From the NCBI GenBank assembly GCA_938023705.1, contig CALJDJ010000070.1:62001-126000 (forward strand): 64,000 nt of DNA, given 5' to 3'. The first letter of the stretch is position 1. Each line of letters begins with the position of its first letter. The position numbers and the translations under genes were made by a program. The notes below the pieces were generated by a model. That model ran no database searches and had not been told where the DNA came from. It saw only the letters and a list, made by a program, of their open reading frames with translations. The stretch is from an uncultured Collinsella sp. (lineage in GTDB: Bacteria > Actinomycetota > Coriobacteriia > Coriobacteriales > Coriobacteriaceae). Below, piece by piece: positions 8,721-18,052 of the stretch.

Positions 8721-9128
8721 GTGCGCAAGGCACTGGCACAACCTCATACTAAGCAATTCCTCAAGTTCGCTGTCGTGGGCCTTATCTCCTTTGGCATCGA
8801 CTGGGGCATGCTGATTGCGCTCGTCGAGCTGTTCCATCTCGACTTTTTGATGAGCACCACAGTCTCGTTTACCACCTCCGTCGTGGTTAACTACTGGCTC
8901 AGCATGAAGTACGTGTTCGACCATCGCGAGGGCATGAGCCGCAAGCGCGAGTTTACGATCTTCACCATCCTGTCGGTAATTGGTCTGGGTCTCAACGACC
9001 TGTACATGTTTGTGGGCGTCACGTTTTTGAGCATCGGCTACCAGGCCATGAAGGCAATCGCAACGTTCTTGGTCACCTGGTACAACTACTTTAGCCGTCG
9101 CTTATTCCTCGAGGGCGCGCAGTCGTAG
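8721..9128 (+). CDS. GtrA family membrane protein (second copy)
   Basis: 135 residues with four hydrophobic helices, a close relative of the preceding GtrA protein. FLKFAVVGLISFGIDWGM at the N-terminus and YWLSMKYVFDHREGMSRKREF in the middle align with the first copy. It is probably a polyprenyl-phosphate-sugar flippase-like component. It starts at GTG 8721 with only a weak ribosome site (GGATGTGA). It has its own candidate promoter and a strong terminator, so it is likely regulated separately from the first copy. Confidence 0.85.
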   Translation: MRKALAQPHTKQFLKFAVVGLISFGIDWGMLIALVELFHLDFLMSTTVSFTTSVVVNYWLSMKYVFDHREGMSRKREFTIFTILSVIGLGLNDLYMFVGVTFLSIGYQAMKAIATFLVTWYNYFSRRLFLEGAQS

Positions 9129-9153
9129 ACGGCCCAACATAATCTCGCTTCGC

Positions 9154-9188
9154 AGCCGGTTGGAATTCACGTTCCAACCGGCTTTTTG
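9154..9188 (+). terminator. Strong rho-independent terminator
   Basis: AGCCGGTTGGAA (9154-9165) pairs with TTCCAACCGGCT (9172-9183), followed by TTTTTG. It closes the second GtrA gene. Confidence 0.9.
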
Positions 9189-9238
9189 TTTACAGAGTCT
9201 GCCGCGGAAGGCGTACGAGGCGGGCTACAGTGCATGAA

Positions 9239-9408
9239 TGGGACGCAGTTTCCCTATGAGCGCCGTTCCGGAAAGTGCATCCCAGATTGCAGCCTCAGAA
9301 TGGGACACAGCTTCCGCAACGCCGTCCTAGCGGAAACTGTGTCCCGGAATTCGCCTTCAGAGTGGGATGCAATTTCCGGTTGAGCCTCGATTGGGAAACG
9401 ACGTCCCA
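9239..9408. repeat. Tandem array of three palindromic units, 62-bp period
   Basis: Three imperfect hairpins fill most of the 347-base gap before the DUF4430 operon. The left arms start at 9239, 9301 and 9363, exactly 62 bp apart, each as TGGGA(c/t)(g/a)CA(g/a)(t/c)TTCC. Right arms are at 9270-9284, 9330-9345 and 9393-9408, as GGAAA...(T/G)CCC. No coding sense is evident. It resembles an extragenic palindromic repeat family rather than CRISPR, because the segments between arms are also part of the dyad. Confidence 0.75.
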
Positions 9409-9415
9409 TTCGCAT

Positions 9416-9453
9416 GAAAACGGGCGGCTCGGATGTTGGTCCGAACTGCCCGT
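9416..9453 (-). terminator. Terminator of the DUF4430 operon
   Basis: Read on the minus strand, a 14-bp stem (9440-9453 with 9420-9433, one mismatch) and a 6-base loop are followed by TTTTC. It lies 23 bases past the stop of the second operon gene. Confidence 0.8.
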
Positions 9454-9475
9454 CTGGCGCGCTATGTCGAGGCCT

Positions 9476-10384
9476 CTAGCCCGTTACGTAATACCACACG
9501 ACGTTGGCGCCATTAGGGAGAACGTAGTTACTGCAGGCCGTCATGGGCGCTGTGCCGTTAACGGAGTACATCCAGCCGCTCTTGCCGCCATGCTCCATCT
9601 CGGCCAAACCGCCAATGGCGGCAACATACGTTCCGTACGACGTGCCGCGCGCATTCACGGAAAGCCCTAGGGCGCACAGAGCATCGTAGGCCGTAGCGCC
9701 CTCGTTAAAGGTGAAGGTGCCACTAGAAGACACAGGATTGCCCACGGCGCTCGATGTGACCGAAACCGTCACCGTGACGTAGCCAGGCTGCTGCGAGCCG
9801 CCCTGATTGCCAGCAGAGGCGCTGCCGCTGTTGGATGCAGACCCACCGCCAGACACCGAGCCGCCGCCCGAAGAAGAGCCGTCAGAAGAACTCGATCCAC
9901 CGGCGGATTCGGAGCCATGTCCGGCAGACACGTTGCTGGACTTCTTCCCGCCCTTGCCTTCGGACTTCTTCTCCTTCGAATCCTTTTTTGAGTCCTTGTC
10001 CGAGGATTCGGAAGCGTCCTTGGAATCAGATTCATCCGAGTCCTTCGACCCGTCCTTCGCATTGTCCGAAGATTTGGAGTCCTTGGACGCAACCTTACCC
10101 GAAGCGGTAGTCGAGCCGGAAACCGACGCATCCTTGGCAACGATGCTCTCCCCCGTCACGGTCTCGACAATCCAATCGATGGACCAGGCACCGCTGACGG
10201 AAGGGTAAACAAAGCCCAGCGAGACGACAATCAGCGCAATGCAGACGGCTGTCAGAACACCAACAAGCGCCTTGCGCCGCGAGGCGGGCGCCACCGAAGC
10301 GGCGCCCTTTTGCTTTGTATCGTCAAGCTGGATGAACGACGAGTCGGGCTGCTTGGACTCGGCGTCCTGAGGCTTATTGGACAC
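9476..10384 (-). CDS. Membrane-anchored DUF4430 (transcobalamin-like) protein
   Basis: About 302 residues. A cytoplasmic N-terminus is followed by one transmembrane helix (LVGVLTAVCIALIVVSLGF, near 40-60), then a long Ser/Lys/Asp/Gly-rich stalk to about residue 200, then a C-terminal DUF4430 domain. The domain end shows the family pattern GWMYSVNG, a conserved SNYVL, and VVWYY. DUF4430 is grouped with the C-terminal domain of transcobalamin and intrinsic factor. The GTG at 10384 is chosen because AGGTGA lies five bases before it; a GTG at 10393, directly after the upstream stop, is possible. It is the second gene of a two-gene operon behind a cobalamin riboswitch, so an exposed corrinoid-binding role is inferred. 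Confidence 0.75.
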   Translation of the reverse strand: MSNKPQDAESKQPDSSFIQLDDTKQKGAASVAPASRRKALVGVLTAVCIALIVVSLGFVYPSVSGAWSIDWIVETVTGESIVAKDASVSGSTTASGKVASKDSKSSDNAKDGSKDSDESDSKDASESSDKDSKKDSKEKKSEGKGGKKSSNVSAGHGSESAGGSSSSDGSSSGGGSVSGGGSASNSGSASAGNQGGSQQPGYVTVTVSVTSSAVGNPVSSSGTFTFNEGATAYDALCALGLSVNARGTSYGTYVAAIGGLAEMEHGGKSGWMYSVNGTAPMTACSNYVLPNGANVVWYYVTG

Positions 10385-10393
10385 AGCCCTCAC

Positions 10394-13300
10394 CTACCGA
10401 CGCTTGGTGAATACGAACACGCCGATGACGGCAAGACCGATCACGCCTGCCGCAACGCCGACGATGGCAAGCGGATTGAAGCCAGACTGCTGCGCGGGAG
10501 CCGCAGTGGACTTCTTAGCAGCGGTCGTAGCAGACGAGCCCGTATCGGACTTGGAGCCGGACTTGCTGGACTTCTTATCAGACTTCTTGCTGTCCTTCTT
10601 GTCGGACTTGTCGGAATCCTTCTTGGAATCCTTGCCGTCCTTGGTCTCGGTCGTGGTCGTGGTCGACGACACCGGCTTCTGCCCAGGCGAAACAGCGCCG
10701 CCGCTCTGCTGGCCGTTAGTACCATTGCCGGAACCGGCGCCGGCACCGGCATTACCCGAGCCGCCGTTGGAGCCAGAGCCGCCGTTACCACCAGGGTTAA
10801 CAGCATTCTTGACCCACTTGGCATACAGCGTCATATCCGCCGTCACCGCAACGCTAAAGTCATACGCCTCCGTACAAGCCTCGTCGGTATACCAACCAGC
10901 GAAGGTGTAGCCCTCGCGCGTCGGATCGGCAGGCTTGGCCACAGAGCCGTTGGCGGCCGTAGTCTGAAAATCGACCTTGGACCCCTTGCCAGCACTAAAC
11001 GAAACCTTAACGCCAGCATTCAGCTTGAACAGCGTGCCAGAGTCGTTGATGTAGTACAAGTTGCCCTGGGCATCACAAGCGATTGGCGAGTCACAGTAGT
11101 TGTTGTGGCCCGTTGCGCTAAACACACCAGAAGCCTCGGTGTCACCCAACTTGTAACGATATACGCCACCGCCCGTGGTGTAGTTAACGAAATCAGGGCT
11201 CTCGCCGTAGTTAACCGTGAAGTAGACATACGCGTCTTTGCCCTGGGCACTCACGAGCGGAGCGCCCTTGATGCCACCAAGTCCGGCCGGCAGCTGAGAG
11301 CCGTCCGCCGTCGTGACCAGCGTCCTGGCAAAGTCCTTGGCCGGGTCAATAATCGCCAGCGCAGAGCCGCCAGCAACCTCGCCGCCAACAATTAGCTTGC
11401 CATCATACATCGTAGGCGCACACGCACAGCCGGTAAGGCCAAGGTCAACTACGCGCTCCTCGGTAATACGCGAAGCGGCATCCGCATCGCGTGAGTCGCC
11501 ATCAGAAATCGCCAATACGTGCAGCTTGCCGTCGCGCGAGATGAGATAGGCATGGCTACCGTCGTCAGAAAACACGCAGGTGGAGTTGACAATCGCCCCA
11601 ACCGAGACGCTGCCGAGCACATCGCCCGTCGACTTGCTCAGCATCTCGACGGTACCGGAACTGGTGGGAACCAAGACAAAGTCATCGCCCACCGTAGCGC
11701 CTGTCCAGTAATAGCCCTCGTTCGGATTGACATGCTGCCAAGAAACCGCTCCGGTCAGGATATTGATGCGCGTCAGATGGCCGTTGTCATACGTGCCCTT
11801 TCCATAGTCGACATCAACGGTGCCGACATAGAGGTAATTGCCATCAACCGTCAGCTGAGAATTCGACTGAGCAGTCCCGCTCACGAAGTCAGTGACCCAA
11901 ACCGTTGTGAGCGTGTCAGCCGTCAGAGCCTGGACCGCACCGCGGTCGAGCGGAACGATAACCAAACCGTTCGCGTAAATCGGGCGCGAGGTGTAACCGA
12001 CCGCAGTCTTAAGCTTCGACTCGGCAAGGACCTTGCCCGACTCGGCGTTAATCTTTAGTAAACGCTTGTTGACGGCGAGGTATACGTAGCCGTTAACAAC
12101 GATAGGCTCACTTGCGTTGGGATTCGTGGCACCCGAGTACGCCTTCCAATCGAACGTCCAGGAGCTCGCTAGCGCACCCGTAGGCGTCGAAACGTTCTCG
12201 ACCGCTGCATTGGACTTGCCGTCCCAATCGGACTTCCAATCGGTCGGACGTGGGGCGCTCGGATTGACTACGACCTCGTCGGGATTAGGCACCGTATCGC
12301 CGGCAGCATAGGCCCAGACGATCTCGTCACGCGACTTGAGCACGTAGTCACTGTCGAGTTGAGATCCGGGAACACCGTTAACAAAGTACGACCAAGCGCC
12401 GGCCAACTTAGTGCCGTCAAGCGGAGAGACGAGGCTGTGAACGCCCCAGAAGCCCAGCTGATCGTACATCTCGGACTTGATGCCCAAAGCATCGAAGTAG
12501 GCGGCAGTGGCGTCCTTGATCGTCGTGCCCCCAACAAACACCTGCTTCGAAGGATCGGTCCAGCGCTGTGCCTTATCGTCCTTCTTGCCGATGATCTCCA
12601 TCGAGACAGAGACCTGACCGGGCATGGTGCCATCGGAACCATAGACCCAGGTAATCTCATCGCCGGCTTTGAGCGTGTAGTTGCCGGCGCCGACATTGGC
12701 CATCTTGCCGTTAACGAAGAACTGCCAGGACTTCCAGGTGCTTTCGTTTACCCGTACGGTCGAAAGCTTCACGCTCTTATTGAACGGAGAAGTCAGCGAA
12801 TTGAGGAACCAACCATACGAACCGGTTTGGACGTCGGCGCCAATACCGGCCCGCTTAAAGACCTGCTCGGAAAGATCGGCGGCAGTTGCGCCCTCTTCCA
12901 CCAGTGCAGTCGTAGGCTGCGCCCACGTCTGCTGAGCACCCGAAGCGTCCTGACCGATAACGGTGCAGCTTACCGAAAGCTGGTCGGTGGGTGCAGCGTC
13001 GCCGTACTTCGAATAGCACCAGACAACAGAGTCGCCCGCATCGAGGGGGTAACTGCCAGCGCCAACCGACGCCGCAACACCATTGATAAACAGCTGCCAA
13101 TAGGCACCCGTAGCGGAATCATACGCAAGAGTACGATCAGCGTCGAAAGGCGACGTAATGGAGTTGAGCACCCAGCCCCAAGAACCATTGGGGTCGTAGT
13201 CGACCTTGAGACCGGCCTGCTTAAAGAGCTCTTCGGAAAGATCGGCGGCCGTCGAGCCATTCTTGAGCGTGTACTGCGTCGCGGCAGCCCACGTTTGCTG

Positions 13301-16300
13301 TTTACCCTTGGCATCGATGCCAATGACGGAGCACGTCGCCGTAACCTCGGGATCGTTTTGACCGCTCGTGCCCAGAACCGTGATCTTTGCCGACACGTCC
13401 TGGTTGGCAAGCTTGGCGTACGTAGCGTTGTCGGGGTAACGCTCAGCGTAGCGAGCGTACTTCTCGCTCGTCAGACGCGAGGAAACGACAACCTTCGTGT
13501 TGTACTGCGGCTGCGTGACCTTGAGATTCTCTGCGGAAACAATAGAGCTGTTGCTCGACTTAAACAGACGCCAATCCTGCCCGGACATCGCGTCATAGCC
13601 AGGCAGATCGACCGGAACAATACCGGGGGACGTCGAATCGGTCGTTGCCTTGTTGTAGCTCCAGGCAAGGTTGCCGTCGGCATCGAGATATGCCTTCTGG
13701 AACGCGTGCATGTCGGTCGAAACGGCACTAGCGTCCTGGCCATTCAAGATGGCAGCGGCGTAGCCGGCCTTAGCCTGCTCCATAAGAGAAAGCTCGGCAT
13801 CGAGCTCGCCCTGGTCCTGCGGAGCAATCGCAAAATCGAGGGTCTTACTAGCCGTGACCTCGGAGTTCGACTTGTCGGTCACCGTGAGGGTGATCTTGGT
13901 GTTTGCGGCCTTGGCTCCGGGCAGCGGCTGATAGACCGTGCCCTTGTAACCGTTGAACGTGATGTCATCGGTGCTGGCAGAGTACTTGACCTCGTAATAC
14001 TTGCCGTCGAGATTGAGCGTGCTCGTGCGTGGCATCTGCAGGTCGGCGGTCAAGCCGTCCTTGTTGGCGACCACGTCGGTGCCGGAGTACTTGATATTAT
14101 CGTAGGTAAAGGCCGCATTGACCTTCTCCTGCAGTGCCTTCTTGTCGGCGTTGACTTTCTCGGGATCGCCCTTGACCGTCACGACGAAGTCATGCGAGCC
14201 GGCAAGCTTGATGTCGCCGCTCGTAACCGTAACCTTGGCGGTCAGCGTCACGTCTCGATCGCTCGATGCGCGCGAAACCTTACCCGTCTTATCTTCCCAG
14301 CTATAACCAGAAACAAACAGGCGCTCGGTGTCGGAGCTTGTCCATTCAACAGAGAATTTCTTTGCGGAACCCGCCTTGTACGGAAGCGTGACATTTTGAG
14401 TCACGCCATCGGCGGACTCGCCCGACGCGTAGCCAATCTGCAGGGATTCGGCGGCTCCGTCAAGAAGGTCTTGCAGTTTAGCCTCGTCCCAAGCAACCTG
14501 CACGGACTTGTTGGGCAGGTAATACTCGGTCTTGCCATCGCGCGACAGTTCAAACGCCACATCGGCGTTACGCAGACCGTCGATGTTGTAACCGGTGTAG
14601 TTGTTGGGGTCAATGAAGAAGAACGCCACATTGCCATTGGTCTTATCCTGGGCGTCGGAGATACCGACCGTAGCCTTGGCGTCCTCGGCCTTAAAGGCAA
14701 CGCCGCCCTCAGAGACCTTGACGTCAATATCGGTAAAGCCCAAATCGGCAAGCTGCGCCTTCAGGACATCGTTGACGTTGCCGCCCTTGGCGCTGTAATC
14801 AACGGCGATCTGCTTATTGGCATCGTTAAGCTTTTGGACTGCGGCCTCAAGCGAGCCCGCGGCGATAACCTTGTTAGCGGAGACGAGCTCGACCGTCGAG
14901 CTGCCGCTCGTGGCGACAGCCTTCAGATACTTGCCAGCAGCAGATGCCGAAACCGTTGCCGCGGCGCCCGACATATCGGGCAGCAGCGTCCAGTCGGCCG
15001 CCGGAGCCTTCGCGTCGTCGGCCGCATACCAGGCTACAGTCGCCTGGTCGGTGACATCGATACCGTTGGTGGTCGAACCGTCGGCGCGCTTGGCCTGCGC
15101 TGTCGCCTTTACGCTATCGCCCGAGACGAGATGGGTCGAATCGCTATTAATCTGCGGGCTGGCGATCACGCGCAGCAGGCTATACTCCCCCGCCGCGGTG
15201 ACGCTATCGGACGAAACCCATTCAACCGTGTTGTCGAGAGCGCTCGCCGTAACTTTGATGCGCTTGCCGACAAGCGCATCCGTAAGAGTCAGGCTGCCAT
15301 CGGTCTTATCGATGCCGTCGGTGAGCTCGGTCCAATCGGCATCGCCCTCGCCCTTGGCATACCACGCCATGGTGAGCTCGGCATCTTCGGGCACGTCCTT
15401 CGTCGAGCCCGACCAGCTGCCCGGAACCTGCACGCTCGGCGTGATCTTTGAACCCACGCTGAGCGTAACGTTCTTATCGGCAAGCTCAATGCCTGCCAGC
15501 TTGTACTGGCCCTTAAGCGTCACGGGGCCGAGCGGGGCAACGGACTGCGTGCCGCCGTAGGAGCTCTTCTTCTGCGTGCTGGAAACGGTATTTTCGCTCG
15601 TCACCTTCACGCGCAGATACTTGCCAGCATAGGCAGCGTCAACGGTATAGGCGGCCTCGGTAGCACCGGGAATATCGGTATAGGCGGGGTCGTAGCTCGA
15701 GCTGCTGTTTGCATACTGCCACTGGTAGGTCACGTTATCGGTGCGGTCGATATAGTTGTAGCGCGAACCGTCCTTTTTGCGCACCTTAGTCTTGAGCGTA
15801 TCGCCTACGTGCACGCCATTGGTAGCAGGAGAACCCTCGAACTGCACGTCATAGAGCTCCACTTGGCCCGCGACGGAAACGGGACCCACCGCATAGTACG
15901 GCTTCTGCTCGCCATAGCCGCCGTTGGCCTTGGCCACGACGTAGTAGCCCTTAAGGGCGGCGGTCACCGTCAGGGTGTTACCGGTCTCACCCTTGATAGG
16001 CGTGTCGCACTTGCTTGCGGTGTTCGAGGTGCCCTTATACCACTGCCACGTGACATGCGAATCGGCGGTAACGTCGGTGGAACCCGCCTTGGCGGTCGCC
16101 GTAATCGTAGAACCAACCTCGACTTTGCCCGAAGTCGGGCTCATAGTCACGCTCGTAACGTTAATTGAACCGGTAGCCGCAACGAGAGCGCCCGTGTTGT
16201 TGGCCATGCTCGAAGAGCCGATCTTCGAGGACACCTTGCACTTGAGGTACTTGCCACCTAAAGCGTCGGTAAGCTCGAGGGTCTCACCCGTGGCACCCGC

Positions 16301-17587
16301 AATGTCGGTATACGTGCCACTCTTGGTGTCAGAGCTCTGCCACTGATAGTTGAGCTTGCTCGCGTCGACGAACGCGCCGTACGCGCCGCCCTTCTCCTTA
16401 GCGCGGGCCTTAGCGGTATCCCCCACCGCAAAGACGCTCGTATCGTCCTTGGTATTGATGATGGACACGGCCGAAATCTCGACCGCACCGGCCTGTTTGA
16501 CCTTGCTGGAAGTGGTCTTGTTCACCGTGTTGACGCCAGCGTTGGCCTCGACCCTGATGTACTTGCCCTCAAGGTCGTCGCCCACCACGAGCGAAGCACC
16601 CGTCTTGCCCTCGATCTTGGTAAAGCCCGAGTACTGCGAGGTGGATGCGGACCACGTGTAGGTAACCTTGGCGTCGGCGGGGGCTTGCTGATAATAGCTT
16701 ATGTACGGAGTCGCCGTCAGGGTGTCGCCTATGCTCGGCGTGTCGCTACTCAGCTTGACGTTGTTAAGCTCCATCTGCCCGGCACCCAGCACGGGACCGG
16801 GGATGTTGTTGGCATTGATACCCGAGCCGGAAGAAACGGACGGACCATAGTAGTCCTTGCCATCAACCGTTACCCTGCAGATGAAGTATTTGCCTTCCAT
16901 CGCGGCGGTGACGGTGAGCGACTGCTCGTGGCCTACGACCTCGGTGTAGTCGGCGACATTGCTGCTGGCCCTAGTCGTACCGGCGAGCCAGGTGTAAGTC
17001 CAAGTGCCGGGATTGGCAACGGGCTCAGTCGAAGTGCCGTACCAGTCGTCCTCGACCTCATCGTACATATTTGCCCAAAGCGTCTCACCGGCCTTGAGCG
17101 CGCCCGACTTCGTGGAATAGGAGCTGTCCTTATCCTTGGTATCCTGGATGAAGACCTTGGCCTCGCTCGAAAGCGTTGTGGCAGACGCGGCGGCAACGGC
17201 GTTCTTCTGCTCCGAAGCAGCAGGCGTCGCAGCAGAGTTCTCGGACTCAGTCGCGTTGCCTGCGGCGGTGTCGGCACCATTCGCGGCACTCGCAGTTGCG
17301 CCCTGATCTGCGCCGGCGTCATCGGCAGCAGCGCTCGCCGCCGCACTGTTCGCGCCGGTGTCGGCAGCGGTGCCATCGTCGGCCGCCGCGCCCTCGCCGC
17401 CCGTCGCAGCCTGCGCCACGGCCTCGGCAATGCCCTCGGCGCCCTCGGCCCAAAGTTGCGCCGGCGTGGTGCCAAAAGCCATGGCAAAAGCCAGGAACGC
17501 CACCAGACCGCGCTTGGCTACGCCGCGGGCAATCGCTCCATGACGACGCCACGAGGCGCGTTGGCACTCATCCTCAAACATATCCAT
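10394..17587 (-). CDS. Giant surface protein: Ig-like repeats, 3x DUF4430, PQQ propeller
   Basis: 2,397 residues. The ATG at 17587 follows TAGGAGA. Next come a signal peptide (hydrophobic GLVAFLAFAMAFG, cleavage near AQLWA) and an Ala/Asp-rich spacer. About seven Ig-like repeats (about 160-915) each end in a GKYLK/R-V-type strand. A beta-rich region follows, then three DUF4430 domains (about 1418-1530, 1540-1655, 1660-1765) with the pattern W-x2-F-(I/V)NG, G-x-Y-x-L, GD-x-(V/I)-x-W-x-Y. Then come a PQQ-type beta-propeller (about 1825-2190), an InlB B-repeat (GYTFAGWYTDEAC, LYAKW; about 2195-2265), a Ser/Lys stalk and a C-terminal helix ending FTKRR. There is no LPxTG, so a membrane anchor is likely. 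The upstream cobalamin riboswitch suggests corrinoid capture at the cell surface; this role is inferred. Confidence 0.85.
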   Translation of the reverse strand: MDMFEDECQRASWRRHGAIARGVAKRGLVAFLAFAMAFGTTPAQLWAEGAEGIAEAVAQAATGGEGAAADDGTAADTGANSAAASAAADDAGADQGATASAANGADTAAGNATESENSAATPAASEQKNAVAAASATTLSSEAKVFIQDTKDKDSSYSTKSGALKAGETLWANMYDEVEDDWYGTSTEPVANPGTWTYTWLAGTTRASSNVADYTEVVGHEQSLTVTAAMEGKYFICRVTVDGKDYYGPSVSSGSGINANNIPGPVLGAGQMELNNVKLSSDTPSIGDTLTATPYISYYQQAPADAKVTYTWSASTSQYSGFTKIEGKTGASLVVGDDLEGKYIRVEANAGVNTVNKTTSSKVKQAGAVEISAVSIINTKDDTSVFAVGDTAKARAKEKGGAYGAFVDASKLNYQWQSSDTKSGTYTDIAGATGETLELTDALGGKYLKCKVSSKIGSSSMANNTGALVAATGSINVTSVTMSPTSGKVEVGSTITATAKAGSTDVTADSHVTWQWYKGTSNTASKCDTPIKGETGNTLTVTAALKGYYVVAKANGGYGEQKPYYAVGPVSVAGQVELYDVQFEGSPATNGVHVGDTLKTKVRKKDGSRYNYIDRTDNVTYQWQYANSSSSYDPAYTDIPGATEAAYTVDAAYAGKYLRVKVTSENTVSSTQKKSSYGGTQSVAPLGPVTLKGQYKLAGIELADKNVTLSVGSKITPSVQVPGSWSGSTKDVPEDAELTMAWYAKGEGDADWTELTDGIDKTDGSLTLTDALVGKRIKVTASALDNTVEWVSSDSVTAAGEYSLLRVIASPQINSDSTHLVSGDSVKATAQAKRADGSTTNGIDVTDQATVAWYAADDAKAPAADWTLLPDMSGAAATVSASAAGKYLKAVATSGSSTVELVSANKVIAAGSLEAAVQKLNDANKQIAVDYSAKGGNVNDVLKAQLADLGFTDIDVKVSEGGVAFKAEDAKATVGISDAQDKTNGNVAFFFIDPNNYTGYNIDGLRNADVAFELSRDGKTEYYLPNKSVQVAWDEAKLQDLLDGAAESLQIGYASGESADGVTQNVTLPYKAGSAKKFSVEWTSSDTERLFVSGYSWEDKTGKVSRASSDRDVTLTAKVTVTSGDIKLAGSHDFVVTVKGDPEKVNADKKALQEKVNAAFTYDNIKYSGTDVVANKDGLTADLQMPRTSTLNLDGKYYEVKYSASTDDITFNGYKGTVYQPLPGAKAANTKITLTVTDKSNSEVTASKTLDFAIAPQDQGELDAELSLMEQAKAGYAAAILNGQDASAVSTDMHAFQKAYLDADGNLAWSYNKATTDSTSPGIVPVDLPGYDAMSGQDWRLFKSSNSSIVSAENLKVTQPQYNTKVVVSSRLTSEKYARYAERYPDNATYAKLANQDVSAKITVLGTSGQNDPEVTATCSVIGIDAKGKQQTWAAATQYTLKNGSTAADLSEELFKQAGLKVDYDPNGSWGWVLNSITSPFDADRTLAYDSATGAYWQLFINGVAASVGAGSYPLDAGDSVVWCYSKYGDAAPTDQLSVSCTVIGQDASGAQQTWAQPTTALVEEGATAADLSEQVFKRAGIGADVQTGSYGWFLNSLTSPFNKSVKLSTVRVNESTWKSWQFFVNGKMANVGAGNYTLKAGDEITWVYGSDGTMPGQVSVSMEIIGKKDDKAQRWTDPSKQVFVGGTTIKDATAAYFDALGIKSEMYDQLGFWGVHSLVSPLDGTKLAGAWSYFVNGVPGSQLDSDYVLKSRDEIVWAYAAGDTVPNPDEVVVNPSAPRPTDWKSDWDGKSNAAVENVSTPTGALASSWTFDWKAYSGATNPNASEPIVVNGYVYLAVNKRLLKINAESGKVLAESKLKTAVGYTSRPIYANGLVIVPLDRGAVQALTADTLTTVWVTDFVSGTAQSNSQLTVDGNYLYVGTVDVDYGKGTYDNGHLTRINILTGAVSWQHVNPNEGYYWTGATVGDDFVLVPTSSGTVEMLSKSTGDVLGSVSVGAIVNSTCVFSDDGSHAYLISRDGKLHVLAISDGDSRDADAASRITEERVVDLGLTGCACAPTMYDGKLIVGGEVAGGSALAIIDPAKDFARTLVTTADGSQLPAGLGGIKGAPLVSAQGKDAYVYFTVNYGESPDFVNYTTGGGVYRYKLGDTEASGVFSATGHNNYCDSPIACDAQGNLYYINDSGTLFKLNAGVKVSFSAGKGSKVDFQTTAANGSVAKPADPTREGYTFAGWYTDEACTEAYDFSVAVTADMTLYAKWVKNAVNPGGNGGSGSNGGSGNAGAGAGSGNGTNGQQSGGAVSPGQKPVSSTTTTTETKDGKDSKKDSDKSDKKDSKKSDKKSSKSGSKSDTGSSATTAAKKSTAAPAQQSGFNPLAIVGVAAGVIGLAVIGVFVFTKRR

Positions 17588-17730
17588 TTGTCTCCTATTG
17601 TCTGAACTTGGGACATTGCCCAGCGGCTGCCCCACGTCATCGCGCATATCGCGCTTGAGTACCCCCATCGGGGTCCCCCTTCCCTCCAGAGCCCAACGCG
17701 TACCGGCGGCATGCGCCGCGGCCGCGTACA

Positions 17731-17903
17731 AGATGGGAGGCGATCCGACTTAACCTTACCGACCCGGGCGCGCCGTCCGATCTGCGACGCGACCATCCCG
17801 GGCCAAGAGGAATTACGGTTACTGGTACAGCCGGGGACTTACACCCCGATTCTCCCAAACGCGCAGGAAAACCGCGCATTCGTGCGTCTCCGCACCACCA
17901 TCT
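17731..17903 (-). promoter_or_regulatory. Cobalamin riboswitch
   Basis: Read on the minus strand, the 173-nt leader has the B12 aptamer landmarks in order. A P1 arm AGATGG (17898-17903) pairs with CCATCT (17731-17736). A GGTGTAAGTCCCCGGCTG core matches the conserved GGTGCAAxTCC...CTG segment, followed by CCAGTAACCG. Near the 3' end is the B12 box AAGTCGGATCGCC (17739-17751). It ends 144 bases before the ATG of the giant DUF4430 protein. Downstream GC-rich dyads around 17690-17730 have no U run, so control may act on translation rather than termination. Low cobalamin would be expected to raise expression. Confidence 0.8.
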
Positions 17904-17912
17904 AGGCCATCG

Positions 17913-17941
17913 ATTATTACTGTCGATATGGTAGCACGCAA
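17913..17941 (-). promoter_or_regulatory. Promoter of the riboswitch-DUF4430 operon
   Basis: On the minus strand: TTGCGT (17941-17936), a 17-base spacer, AATAAT (17918-17913). Start would fall near 17906, immediately before the riboswitch P1 stem. The rest of the gap to 18052 shows only a weak GGGC/GCCC dyad with TTTT that may end the ABC1 kinase transcript. Confidence 0.55.
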
Positions 17942-18052
17942 AAGGGCCCCGCACACAGGCGAAGCCCAAGGTACAAGCTATGGTTTGCGATAGAAAAGGG
18001 CGGGGATGAAGTGCCGAGCAAAATAACCCGTTTCCCCGACCCCGGGAAATCG

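Noticed and set aside
9239..9408. CRISPR array
   Set aside because: Only three units. The material between the conserved blocks is palindromic partner sequence, not unique spacers, and no cas gene is near.
12359..15451. A 1,030-codon plus-strand open frame inside the giant surface gene
   Set aside because: Antisense shadow. The minus frame has signal peptide, domain repeats and a riboswitch leader; the plus frame has none.
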